From NCBI GenBank assembly GCA_031284665.1, contig JAITXR010000397.1:1-9386 (forward strand): a DNA stretch of 9,386 nucleotides. Reading direction: 5' to 3'. The DNA is from Paludibacter sp. Its GTDB lineage: Bacteria; Bacteroidota; Bacteroidia; Bacteroidales; Paludibacteraceae. Every line of letters begins with the position of its first letter. The stretch's first letter is position 1. The notes beneath the pieces were generated by a model. The model was not told the DNA's origin and did not search any database. It saw nothing but the letters and a program-made list of their open reading frames with translations. The position numbers and the translations under genes were made by a program. This document shows positions 1 through 6,150 of this stretch, one piece after another.

Positions 1-19
1 CAAAGACAGCTGCTAATTT

Positions 20-102
20 AGTGATTAACGATTAGTGATTAGTGATTAACTTACAAATTAGGAAACTGTTCAAACCATTCAAACATTCAAACCATTCAAA
101 CT
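20..102 (+). repeat. Composite repeat, modules A and B, copy 1
   Basis: Module A (20-50) is 31 bp with a 7-bp period: AGTGATT, AACGATT, AGTGATT, AGTGATT, then AAC. It runs directly into module B (51-102), which begins TTACAAATTAGG and continues with 8- to 9-bp units of the type CATTCAAAC. The same A-B order, reverse-complemented, occurs at 4562-4643, where module A is identical over all 31 bp. It lies downstream of pyrF. Confidence 0.9.
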
Positions 103-113
103 AACTCATCACT

Positions 114-151
114 ATTAATTAACCATTAATAATTAACCATTAATAATTAAT
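114..151. repeat. 14-bp A/T tandem repeat (module E) over the end of pyrF
   Basis: The unit ATTAATAATTAACC occurs at 125-138. It is preceded by a partial unit (114-124) and followed by a 12-bp partial unit (139-150). The array crosses the pyrF stop codon (133-135) and encodes the enzyme's final residues. Confidence 0.85.
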
Positions 152-963
152 AACTCTTCCATTTCCCTCTGCACTTTCATTGCCTCTGTGCGGGCGGCTT
201 GTGCGAAATCGGGAGCGGATGAGGCGTAAATTATTTGCCGCGAGGAGTTTACAAGCAATCCGCATTGAGCGTTCATTCCGTTTTTGGCTACTTGTTGCAG
301 ACTTCCACCCTGCGCCCCAACGCCGGGGACAAGCAAAAAATGCTCGGGTACAATGCGGCGAATATCGGCAAGCATTTCGGCTTTGGTGGCTCCAACCACG
401 TACATCATATTATCGGCGTTGCCCCATTGCTGCGATGTGCGAAGTACTTTTTCGAACAGCGGCTCGCCTGTGGATTCGTCTTTTGTAAATTGAAAATCGA
501 AAGCACCGCTGTTTGACGTTAAAGCCAGCAGTACAACCCATTTCCCCTCGTAAGCGAGAAACGGAGTAACCGAATCCTCGCCCATATACGGCGCAACGGT
601 CAGCGCGTCAAAGTTCATATTGCCAAAGAAACTGCGGGCATACATCGACGCCGTATTGCCAATATCGCCACGTTTAGCATCGGCAATTATGAATTGGTCG
701 GGGTAATTCGCGGCGATATAATCCACAGTGCGTTCGAGGGCATCCAAGCCCGCCGTGCCAAGCGATTCGTAAAAAGCGAGGTTAGGTTTGTAAGCAACGC
801 ACAAATCGGCAGTGGCATCGATAATTGCGCGGTTAAATTCAAAAATCGGGTCATCGCTCAGGTCAAACAAATGTTCGGGAATTTTATTTATATCGCTGTC
901 TAAACCTACGCATAGAAACGAACGCTTGCGGCAAATGTTGGAAAATAATTCTTGTCGAGTCAT
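133..963 (-). CDS. pyrF: Orotidine 5'-phosphate decarboxylase, type 2
   Basis: This 276-residue cytoplasmic enzyme decarboxylates orotidine 5'-monophosphate to UMP, the last step of de novo pyrimidine synthesis. The sequence shows the OMP decarboxylase barrel. VGLDSD (19-24) is the first strand with a substrate-binding Asp. VAYKPN (56-61) carries Lys59. DAKRGDIG (95-102) is the catalytic Asp-Lys-Asp core. VPGVGAQGG (212-220) and NSSRQI (239-244), with Arg242, form the phosphate-binding end. The length and the long spacing between the DAKRGD and VPGVGAQGG motifs fit the type 2 subfamily rather than the shorter E. coli type. The start is the ATG at 961-963, just before the VGLDSD strand. No Shine-Dalgarno or TAnnTTTG box is seen upstream, only repeat sequence. 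The last residues (LLIING) and the stop codon lie in a 14-bp A/T-rich tandem repeat, so the natural C-terminus may have been altered. Family assignment is secure. Confidence 0.97.
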   Translation of the reverse strand: MTRQELFSNICRKRSFLCVGLDSDINKIPEHLFDLSDDPIFEFNRAIIDATADLCVAYKPNLAFYESLGTAGLDALERTVDYIAANYPDQFIIADAKRGDIGNTASMYARSFFGNMNFDALTVAPYMGEDSVTPFLAYEGKWVVLLALTSNSGAFDFQFTKDESTGEPLFEKVLRTSQQWGNADNMMYVVGATKAEMLADIRRIVPEHFLLVPGVGAQGGSLQQVAKNGMNAQCGLLVNSSRQIIYASSAPDFAQAARTEAMKVQREMEELLIING

Positions 964-983
964 AAATTAGTTTTTTAGTGATT

Positions 984-999
984 AGTGAATAGTTTATAG
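984..999 (+). repeat. 16-bp repeat AGTGAATAGTTTATAG upstream of pyrF
   Basis: AGTGAATAGTTTATAG is found exactly again at 4545-4560 in the same orientation. Both copies are just upstream of a start codon (21 nt from pyrF, 14 nt from trkH). The TAGTTTATAG half also recurs at 1061-1070, followed by a partial second copy. A fragment of the 7-bp AGTGATT pattern precedes it at 976-987. Confidence 0.75.
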
Positions 1000-1001
1000 A
1001 G

Positions 1002-1054
1002 TGGATTGCGTGTATTCTGCCCGTCATTGCGAGTGTATTTCACAAAGCAATCCA
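1002..1054. repeat. Short palindrome-ended intergenic element (TGGATTGC/GCAATCCA)
   Basis: Perfect 8-bp inverted ends, TGGATTGC at 1002-1009 and GCAATCCA at 1047-1054, enclose CCGTCATTGCGAG (1021-1033). This resembles, from memory, the CCGTCATTGCGAG...GAAGCAATCC elements scattered through many bacterial genomes, with a diverged centre. It sits between TAGTTTATAG copies in the pyrF/DUF4153 gap. Confidence 0.6.
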
Positions 1055-1089
1055 GAAATTAGTTTATAGTTTATAAAGACCGTTCATCC

Positions 1090-2808
1090 TTATTTTACAA
1101 ATAAATAACCTGAAATATTGTTTATTGTAAAATTCTCTATTTCAGAATACTCTCCGGCAATGCGATATATGTAAACGACAAATTTATCGTTTTCGTAAAT
1201 TAATAATTGTTTCTCATTATCACTCAAATTTCTTGGTGCTTTTGATTTTATCAATTGAGAAACAATATCTGTTACAGGAATTTCAATTTTGACAGGTCTG
1301 CTCTTTAATTCAACTATCAAAAATTTATTATTATCAATAAGCGTTAGTTTTACTTCGCTATCTGCTTCGGTATCGCGACTGACATATACTCCATACTTTA
1401 GCGGAATAAACAAATCGGCTCCGTGTGTTTCGATAAACTCAAAATCGGCGGCAAATTCAAAATCGCTTGTGGCGTCAAACGTGTCCGATTTTAATACTGT
1501 ATATATCGAAACAATGGAAATATCATCGCTAAAATACGGCTGCAAAGTGTTTTTTCCGTAATTATCCGAAATATAATCGATTGAGTTAGAAACTTTTTGT
1601 TGTTCTTCGGATGAAAGTTGCAGGTAGTGGTCGCGAGTTTCGAGCGAAGTAAGTTTTGTTTGAGTTGTGATATTTAGTGTCCTTTCCAATCTGTCTAATA
1701 AAATATACTTGGTTACACTTGCAACATTGAACGGTAGAATCGAAATCAATAGAAAAAGTACTACCGGCGAAATGACAATCCATTTAATTTGCTTTGCTTT
1801 GGATATAAACAAGTACAAACCAATGCCATAGCACCATAAATTAAACCACAAAGCATAACCTTGGTCGATGGTGGGATGGTCGAATAATCGTTTGACAATA
1901 TTTATACTCATCAGCACAAATAGAGGAAACAGACATAACATAAAATAACGTGAAAAAATGGTTGTAAATTTATGTCCTTGTAATCGAAGAGGATATAGTA
2001 TCAGAATTGAAAGCAAACCGCAGGAAACTGCTATCCCAATAATTGAAGAAACCCAACTTTCGGAAAAGTCCCACGAAACAATAGTTTTGGCAAAATACGC
2101 ATACAAAATAATGATATATATTCCCAAAAGCGGAATTAAAATGTACAGACCTAATATCTTAAATACTTTATTCAAAGAAAGTTCTTCGTTGTATTTATCG
2201 GTTTTGTTGGGTATATTGGCTAAAAAATAAATAACAGCAAACAGGATAAAACAAACAACAGCCAAATTGAGATATACTTCAAACTCAATCCGTAAATCGA
2301 ACAAACGGTCTAACGAATAAACAGCCAAAACCAAACCCAAATATAAAACCAAACCAAACAAAATAGCGATAAAAAGTTGAACATTCACTTCTTTGGTAAA
2401 TGCCCAAAATGCTTTGTCCGATTTTTTTTTAAGAAATGAAATAAAAAATGCAGCCACCCAAAACGACGCTCCAATAATTTCTATTTGTAACCAAATATCA
2501 GTATGAATATTATAAAATTTAGATGGCAGAAAGAAACAATATATTCCACACAACAGCAACAATGCAGCAGTAGCAGCATAACGCCAAAAACAGATTTTGA
2601 AATTTTCTAACCACAAAGTAGCAGTTAAACTGATGACAAAACCAAGCGAAAAAAACAACCAAAGTTGATCCGGATACTCTGGTTGCAAACGATTAATGCT
2701 ATCAAAACACATTACGGAAAAGCCAATAACGCACAAAATAGAAATCGGAAATCGAGTAACAACCAACTTTAATTTTTGCGATAACAAGTTAATAGAAAAG
2801 CGTTTCAT
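1090..2808 (-). CDS. DUF4153-like polytopic membrane protein
   Basis: This is a 572-residue predicted inner-membrane protein of unknown function. By reading hydrophobicity I see about eleven membrane segments in residues 21-363 (roughly 21-37, 47-66, 73-94, 106-126, 141-165, 178-199, 215-240, 252-274, 284-304, 318-336 and 343-363). A soluble C-terminal domain of about 200 residues follows. That domain contains the phrase IDYISDNYGKNTLQPYF (410-426), which together with the layout resembles the DUF4153 proteins common in Bacteroidota. This assignment is by memory of the family, not by search. There is no signal peptide beyond the first membrane segment and no catalytic motif I can name. The ATG at 2806-2808 has a TACATTTG -7 box 35 nt upstream, so it is probably transcribed from its own promoter. 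Sampled lines are near 33-38% G+C, lower than pyrF (one line about 55%). The gene is flanked on both sides by MITE-like repeat remnants. Confidence 0.75.
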   Translation of the reverse strand: MKRFSINLLSQKLKLVVTRFPISILCVIGFSVMCFDSINRLQPEYPDQLWLFFSLGFVISLTATLWLENFKICFWRYAATAALLLLCGIYCFFLPSKFYNIHTDIWLQIEIIGASFWVAAFFISFLKKKSDKAFWAFTKEVNVQLFIAILFGLVLYLGLVLAVYSLDRLFDLRIEFEVYLNLAVVCFILFAVIYFLANIPNKTDKYNEELSLNKVFKILGLYILIPLLGIYIIILYAYFAKTIVSWDFSESWVSSIIGIAVSCGLLSILILYPLRLQGHKFTTIFSRYFMLCLFPLFVLMSINIVKRLFDHPTIDQGYALWFNLWCYGIGLYLFISKAKQIKWIVISPVVLFLLISILPFNVASVTKYILLDRLERTLNITTQTKLTSLETRDHYLQLSSEEQQKVSNSIDYISDNYGKNTLQPYFSDDISIVSIYTVLKSDTFDATSDFEFAADFEFIETHGADLFIPLKYGVYVSRDTEADSEVKLTLIDNNKFLIVELKSRPVKIEIPVTDIVSQLIKSKAPRNLSDNEKQLLIYENDKFVVYIYRIAGEYSEIENFTINNISGYLFVK

Positions 2809-2842
2809 AATATTTTTATATTTATGATGAATAAATTTTCGA

Positions 2843-2850
2843 CAAATGTA
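2843..2850 (-). promoter_or_regulatory. -7 box (TACATTTG) upstream of the DUF4153-like gene
   Basis: On the minus strand TACATTTG fits TAnnTTTG, with about the same distance to the start codon (34 nt) as the dxs box. I see no -33 TTTG at 19-23 nt. It implies that the DUF4153-like gene is not simply the last gene of the trkA-trkH transcript. Confidence 0.45.
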
Positions 2851-2917
2851 ATTCCTTTTTTAATAATAATAATACATTTATTGATAAAATATTTAATTTA
2901 TGATAGTCCCTAATTCG

Positions 2918-3025
2918 ATTGCGCGGGGAGGGGTATAGAGACGTGCATGCCGCGTACTTTTGGACTAATAGGGGAATAGCAGCAAGGTGCTTTTTTGTAA
3001 ACATTCAATATCTTACCTACGGAGA
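2918..3025. repeat. G/C-rich intergenic remnant of a mobile or palindromic element
   Basis: In an otherwise A/T-rich gap there is a G/C-rich patch (about 2918-2956) containing TATAGAGACG followed by TGCATGCCGCGTAC, which looks like a decayed palindrome. Further right, CCTACGGAG (3016-3024) shares CTACGGA with the reverse complement of the palindrome at 9321. Small reading frames across it look fortuitous. Confidence 0.4.
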
Positions 3026-3026
3026 C

Positions 3027-3057
3027 GTTAATCACTTATCACTAATCGTTAATCACT
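3027..3057 (-). repeat. Module A repeat, copy 2
   Basis: This is the reverse complement of the 31-bp module A, with one difference out of 31 from the copies at 20-50 and 4613-4643. It has no module B attached. It lies 10 bp beyond the trkH stop codon, between trkH and the DUF4153-like gene. Confidence 0.9.
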
Positions 3058-3067
3058 TAATTAATAT

Positions 3068-4531
3068 TTATTTTTTCCAAAATTCGGGTGTAAAAATTAG
3101 CAGCACGGTGAAAAGTTCCAAACGCCCGACAAGCATTACAAGACATAGAAAGCATTTCGAAAATTCGGGAATTGCAGATAGAGACACAGCGTGCCTTGTC
3201 TCCACAAATCCGGCATTTATCCCTGTGTTGGTGAGTGAGGATAGCATTGCGTTTATCGACTCATCGAAAGCAAGTCCGCTGAGGCAAAGGATGGCGGAGC
3301 CAATCAGCAGTATTATCACAAAGCCGAGTACATAAGCCAACATTCGGGTAATGGTCTGGTCTTTAACGCCTTTGCCGTTGTATCTGACGGGGAATACGGC
3401 GTGGGGATGCATTATTCGCTTAAATTCGTAATAGCAGTACTTGAAAACTAACAGTACGCGGATTACTTTTAGCCCGCCGGAGGTGGACGACGCCGAGCCG
3501 CCAACGATGGTGAGCAGCAGTAATACAAAGGCTAACGCTTCCCAAGTGGAATAATCTACGGAGTAAAAACCGGTGGTGGTGAGTAACGAAGTTACGGTAA
3601 AAAGGCTGTTGCGCAATGTGTCGGGCAGCGAGGCGGAACTGGGGATTGACCACGCGCATACAATAATTGTGGCTGCAACGAGGATGGCGATGTAGGTGCG
3701 CATTTCCTCGTCGCGAAAAAACTTTTTGAAATTACCTTTAATAAGGAAGTAAAATAGCGAGAAGTTTATCCCCGAAAGCATCATAAATGCCGTTACAATC
3801 CATTCGATACCGGGCGACTGCCAATAAGCGATGCTGTCGTTTTTGGTGGAGAAACCGCCGGTGGATACGGTCGAAAACGAGTTGCACAGGGCATCGAAAA
3901 GGCTCATCCCACAGCAGCACATTAGCACGGTTTGCGCAATGGTAAAGCCGATGTATATTGCAAAAAGGCGTTTTGCCGTGCCACTGATTTTTGGAGCAAT
4001 TTTTTCTTTTGTAACGCCTGTAGCCTCTGCCGAAAACAGTTGCGTACCCTGAAACCCGAATATGGGCAGTATGGCAAGCGAAATAACGATAATTCCCAAT
4101 CCGCCAATCCAATGTGTCAGACTGCGCCAGAGTAGAATGCTTTGCGGCATTATTTCCACATCGGTCAGGATTGAGGAGCCGGTGGTGGTAAAACCCGAAA
4201 TGGTTTCGAAAAATGCGTTTGTAAACGATGGGATATTGCCGCTCAACCAATAGGGCATCATTCCCAAAAACGAAAATACTATCCATGTCGATACTACTAT
4301 AATTGTGCCTTCGCGCTTGCCAAAGTTGTTGGACGAAGGGTTGAAAGGACGAAAACTGTTTCCATAAATCACTCCGCCCGCTCCTGCCACCAGCGCAAAC
4401 ACAAAACTGATTAGAAAATATGTCTGCTCCTTTTCCGAAAAATAAATTGCGGCAAAGTAGCACAGCAGTAGAAACACGCTTTCGAGTAAGGCTAATGCTC
4501 CAAGTATTTTTGCGATTTGACGAAAATTCAT
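3068..4531 (-). CDS. trkH: Trk potassium uptake system, membrane pore subunit
   Basis: This 487-residue integral membrane protein forms the ion-conducting part of a Trk-type K+ uptake system gated by TrkA. The four selectivity-filter loops of the TrkH/KtrB fold are visible, each with its glycine: FTTTGSS (114-120), VSTGGFS (222-228), LTTTGFYS (317-324) and LTNTGINAGF (433-442). Each is preceded by a pore-helix-like stretch such as AFFETISG (106-113) and ALCNSFST (214-221). The segment GGSASSTSGGLKVIR (344-358) matches the conserved third-domain M2 region with its basic gating loop. Length is normal for TrkH. The ATG at 4529-4531 is directly preceded by repeat sequence with no Shine-Dalgarno or TAnnTTTG box. 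It follows trkA on the same strand with 114 bp between them, nearly all repeat sequence, so co-transcription with trkA is likely but the transcript would pass through the repeat. The TrkH/KtrB family is certain; the precise ion preference is inferred. Confidence 0.96.
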   Translation of the reverse strand: MNFRQIAKILGALALLESVFLLLCYFAAIYFSEKEQTYFLISFVFALVAGAGGVIYGNSFRPFNPSSNNFGKREGTIIVVSTWIVFSFLGMMPYWLSGNIPSFTNAFFETISGFTTTGSSILTDVEIMPQSILLWRSLTHWIGGLGIIVISLAILPIFGFQGTQLFSAEATGVTKEKIAPKISGTAKRLFAIYIGFTIAQTVLMCCCGMSLFDALCNSFSTVSTGGFSTKNDSIAYWQSPGIEWIVTAFMMLSGINFSLFYFLIKGNFKKFFRDEEMRTYIAILVAATIIVCAWSIPSSASLPDTLRNSLFTVTSLLTTTGFYSVDYSTWEALAFVLLLLTIVGGSASSTSGGLKVIRVLLVFKYCYYEFKRIMHPHAVFPVRYNGKGVKDQTITRMLAYVLGFVIILLIGSAILCLSGLAFDESINAMLSSLTNTGINAGFVETRHAVSLSAIPEFSKCFLCLVMLVGRLELFTVLLIFTPEFWKK

Positions 4532-4544
4532 AAATATAGTTAGT

Positions 4545-4560
4545 AGTGAATAGTTTATAG
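4545..4560 (+). repeat. 16-bp repeat AGTGAATAGTTTATAG upstream of trkH
   Basis: This is an exact second copy of the sequence at 984-999, ending directly against the module B repeat. It occupies the likely leader of trkH. Confidence 0.75.
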
Positions 4561-4561
4561 C

Positions 4562-4643
4562 GTTTGAATAGTTTGAATGTTTGAAAAGTTTGAGTAGTTA
4601 GCTAATTTGGAAGTTAATCACTAATCACTAATCGTTAATCACT
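4562..4643 (-). repeat. Composite repeat, modules B and A, copy 3
   Basis: GTTTGAATA-type units of 9, 8, 9 and 9 bp (4562-4596) lead through a linker with GCTAATTTGG to module A at 4613-4643. Module A here is identical to the reverse complement of 20-50. The 8-bp phase slip is also present in the other B arrays. This composite makes up nearly the whole trkA-trkH gap and starts 2 bp past the trkA stop codon. Confidence 0.9.
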
Positions 4644-4645
4644 GT

Positions 4646-5977
4646 TTAAAACAATCCTTTTAGCGGCGTATGTTCCGATGCTTTACAAAATACAATTACG
4701 TGGTCGCCGGGCAGGATTTGTGTATCGCCGTTCACAATCATCCCCACACCATTGCGAATGTATCCTCCGATATTTACGTCTGACGGCATTCGCAAATGTT
4801 TAATTTGTTTTTTTGTGATTTTATCCCCTTCTTTAACTCCAATTTCAACAATCTCGGCATCGGCTGATGGCAGTGTGCGAATATCCAGCACATCGGAGTT
4901 GAGCGTAATTTGGTGGATATATCCGGCAGCAATTATTTTTTTATTAATCAGCGAGCCAATATCCATTTGTTCCGAGAGGGCGATATAATCCAGATTTTCG
5001 ATTTCGGCAATAATTTTTTTCACGCCAAAACCTTTTGCCACCAAGCAGGCGAGCATATTTGCCTCCGAACTTTCGGTAACAGCCACAAAAGCATCCATAT
5101 TTGCAATATCCTCCTCGCGTAACACGTCCACATCGCGCCCATCGCGATTAATAATCAAAGTGTTGTTGCATAATTTTTCGGACAGAGCATAGCAGGCATC
5201 TTTATCTTTTTCGAGGATTTTTATATTATAGTCGTTCGAAATGGATTGTACAATTTTTTGTGCAATGCGTGTTGCGCCCAAAATCATTACGTTTTTTATC
5301 TTGAAATCTTCTTTTCCTGCCTGCCTTCGCACAAAATCGATATTTTCTTTTGTGGTAATAAAATAGACAGTATCGTTAGCGATAATTTCGTCGTTTCCGC
5401 TTGGGATAATTGTTTGGAGATTGCGGTTAATGGCTACAACGCGGTAATGATTGTGATTGAAAAAACCGCTGATAAATTTTTTATTGATAATTTCAGCGTT
5501 TTGGCGCACTTTTATCGACAGCAAAATTAATTCCCCATTACCGAAACTTAGATATTTTCGCATCCAGTTTTTTTGCAGCGATTCAGTAATTTCGTGCGCC
5601 GCAAGTACTTCGGGATAAATGAAATGATTAATTCCGAGTTTTTCAAAAAAATCTCGATTTTTGGGCAGCAGGTACTCATAATTGTCGATACGGGCAAGTG
5701 TTTGTCGTGCGCCCAGATTTTTAGCAATCATACAGGCGGTCATATTTACGCTTTCCAACGGCGTAACGGCAATGAACAAATCCACACTTGCCACTCCGGC
5801 ATCTTGTAGGTCGTGAATTGAGTTAGGTGCGCCTTCTTTGGTCAGGAAGTCGTAATTCTCAAGGTCTTGCAGTCGCGATGCATCTTGGTCGAGCAAGGTA
5901 ATGTTTACTTTTTCGCGAGCAAGCAATTTCGCCAAATGCGTACCAACTTCGCCTGCACCGACAATTAGGATTTTCAT
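4646..5977 (-). CDS. trkA: Trk potassium uptake system, NAD-binding gating subunit
   Basis: This 443-residue peripheral cytoplasmic protein gates TrkH in response to bound nucleotides. It has the full two-fold TrkA layout. RCK_N domain 1 starts at residue 1 with the dinucleotide motif GAGEVG (7-12) and the acidic residue ending strand two (LLDQD, 28-32). The first TrkA_C domain spans about 145-215. RCK_N domain 2 starts near 228 and TrkA_C domain 2 covers about 360-440, containing LPGDHVIVF (422-430). In the second Rossmann unit the expected GxGxxG is GATRIA (234-239), missing the second and third glycines, so nucleotide binding there may differ. The ATG at 5975-5977 begins the Rossmann strand directly, which supports this start. 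It lies between dxs and trkH on the same strand. Its 173-bp upstream gap is almost entirely tandem repeats, and I find no TAnnTTTG box there, so it may depend on transcription from dxs. Confidence 0.95.
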   Translation of the reverse strand: MKILIVGAGEVGTHLAKLLAREKVNITLLDQDASRLQDLENYDFLTKEGAPNSIHDLQDAGVASVDLFIAVTPLESVNMTACMIAKNLGARQTLARIDNYEYLLPKNRDFFEKLGINHFIYPEVLAAHEITESLQKNWMRKYLSFGNGELILLSIKVRQNAEIINKKFISGFFNHNHYRVVAINRNLQTIIPSGNDEIIANDTVYFITTKENIDFVRRQAGKEDFKIKNVMILGATRIAQKIVQSISNDYNIKILEKDKDACYALSEKLCNNTLIINRDGRDVDVLREEDIANMDAFVAVTESSEANMLACLVAKGFGVKKIIAEIENLDYIALSEQMDIGSLINKKIIAAGYIHQITLNSDVLDIRTLPSADAEIVEIGVKEGDKITKKQIKHLRMPSDVNIGGYIRNGVGMIVNGDTQILPGDHVIVFCKASEHTPLKGLF

Positions 5978-5994
5978 TTTTAATGATTTATAAT

Positions 5995-6061
5995 GTTTGA
6001 GTAGTTTGAATAGTTTGAGTAGTTTGAATGTTTGAATAGTTACCTAATTTGTAAGTTAATC
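5995..6061 (-). repeat. Module B repeat, copy upstream of trkA
   Basis: GTTTGAGTA, GTTTGAATA, GTTTGAGTA, GTTTGAAT and GTTTGAATA are followed by the linker GTTACCTAATTTGTAAG and GTTAATC, where module A would start. Here module C follows instead of A. The array occupies the leader of trkA. Confidence 0.9.
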
Positions 6062-6150
6062 TTTTCTTCATTCCTAAATTTCTTCATTTCTTAATTGGCA
6101 CATTGTTAATTGGCATATTGTTAATTGGCACATTGTTAATTGGCACATTT
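6062..6150 (-). repeat. Modules C and D: 8-bp repeat plus four 15-bp units
   Basis: Module C (6062-6090) is a run of CTTCATTT-like units. Module D is four contiguous 15-bp units at 6091-6105, 6106-6120, 6121-6135 and 6136-6150: TTAATTGGCACATTG, a variant with CATATTG, the first again, and a last unit ending in CATTT. The array ends exactly at the dxs stop codon (6151-6153). Confidence 0.92.

Noticed and set aside
2822..3004. A 60-codon minus-strand frame in the trkH/DUF4153 gap
   Set aside because: It crosses the G/C-rich repeat remnant and the DUF4153 promoter box and shows no coding features. It is probably chance.
3738..4463. A 241-codon open frame in another minus-strand frame within trkH
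   Set aside because: It overlaps the conserved trkH filter regions; its translation is rich in Arg, His, Cys and aromatic residues and resembles no family.
6091..6150. Possible CRISPR array
   Set aside because: The 15-bp units are contiguous with no spacers, and no cas genes are present.
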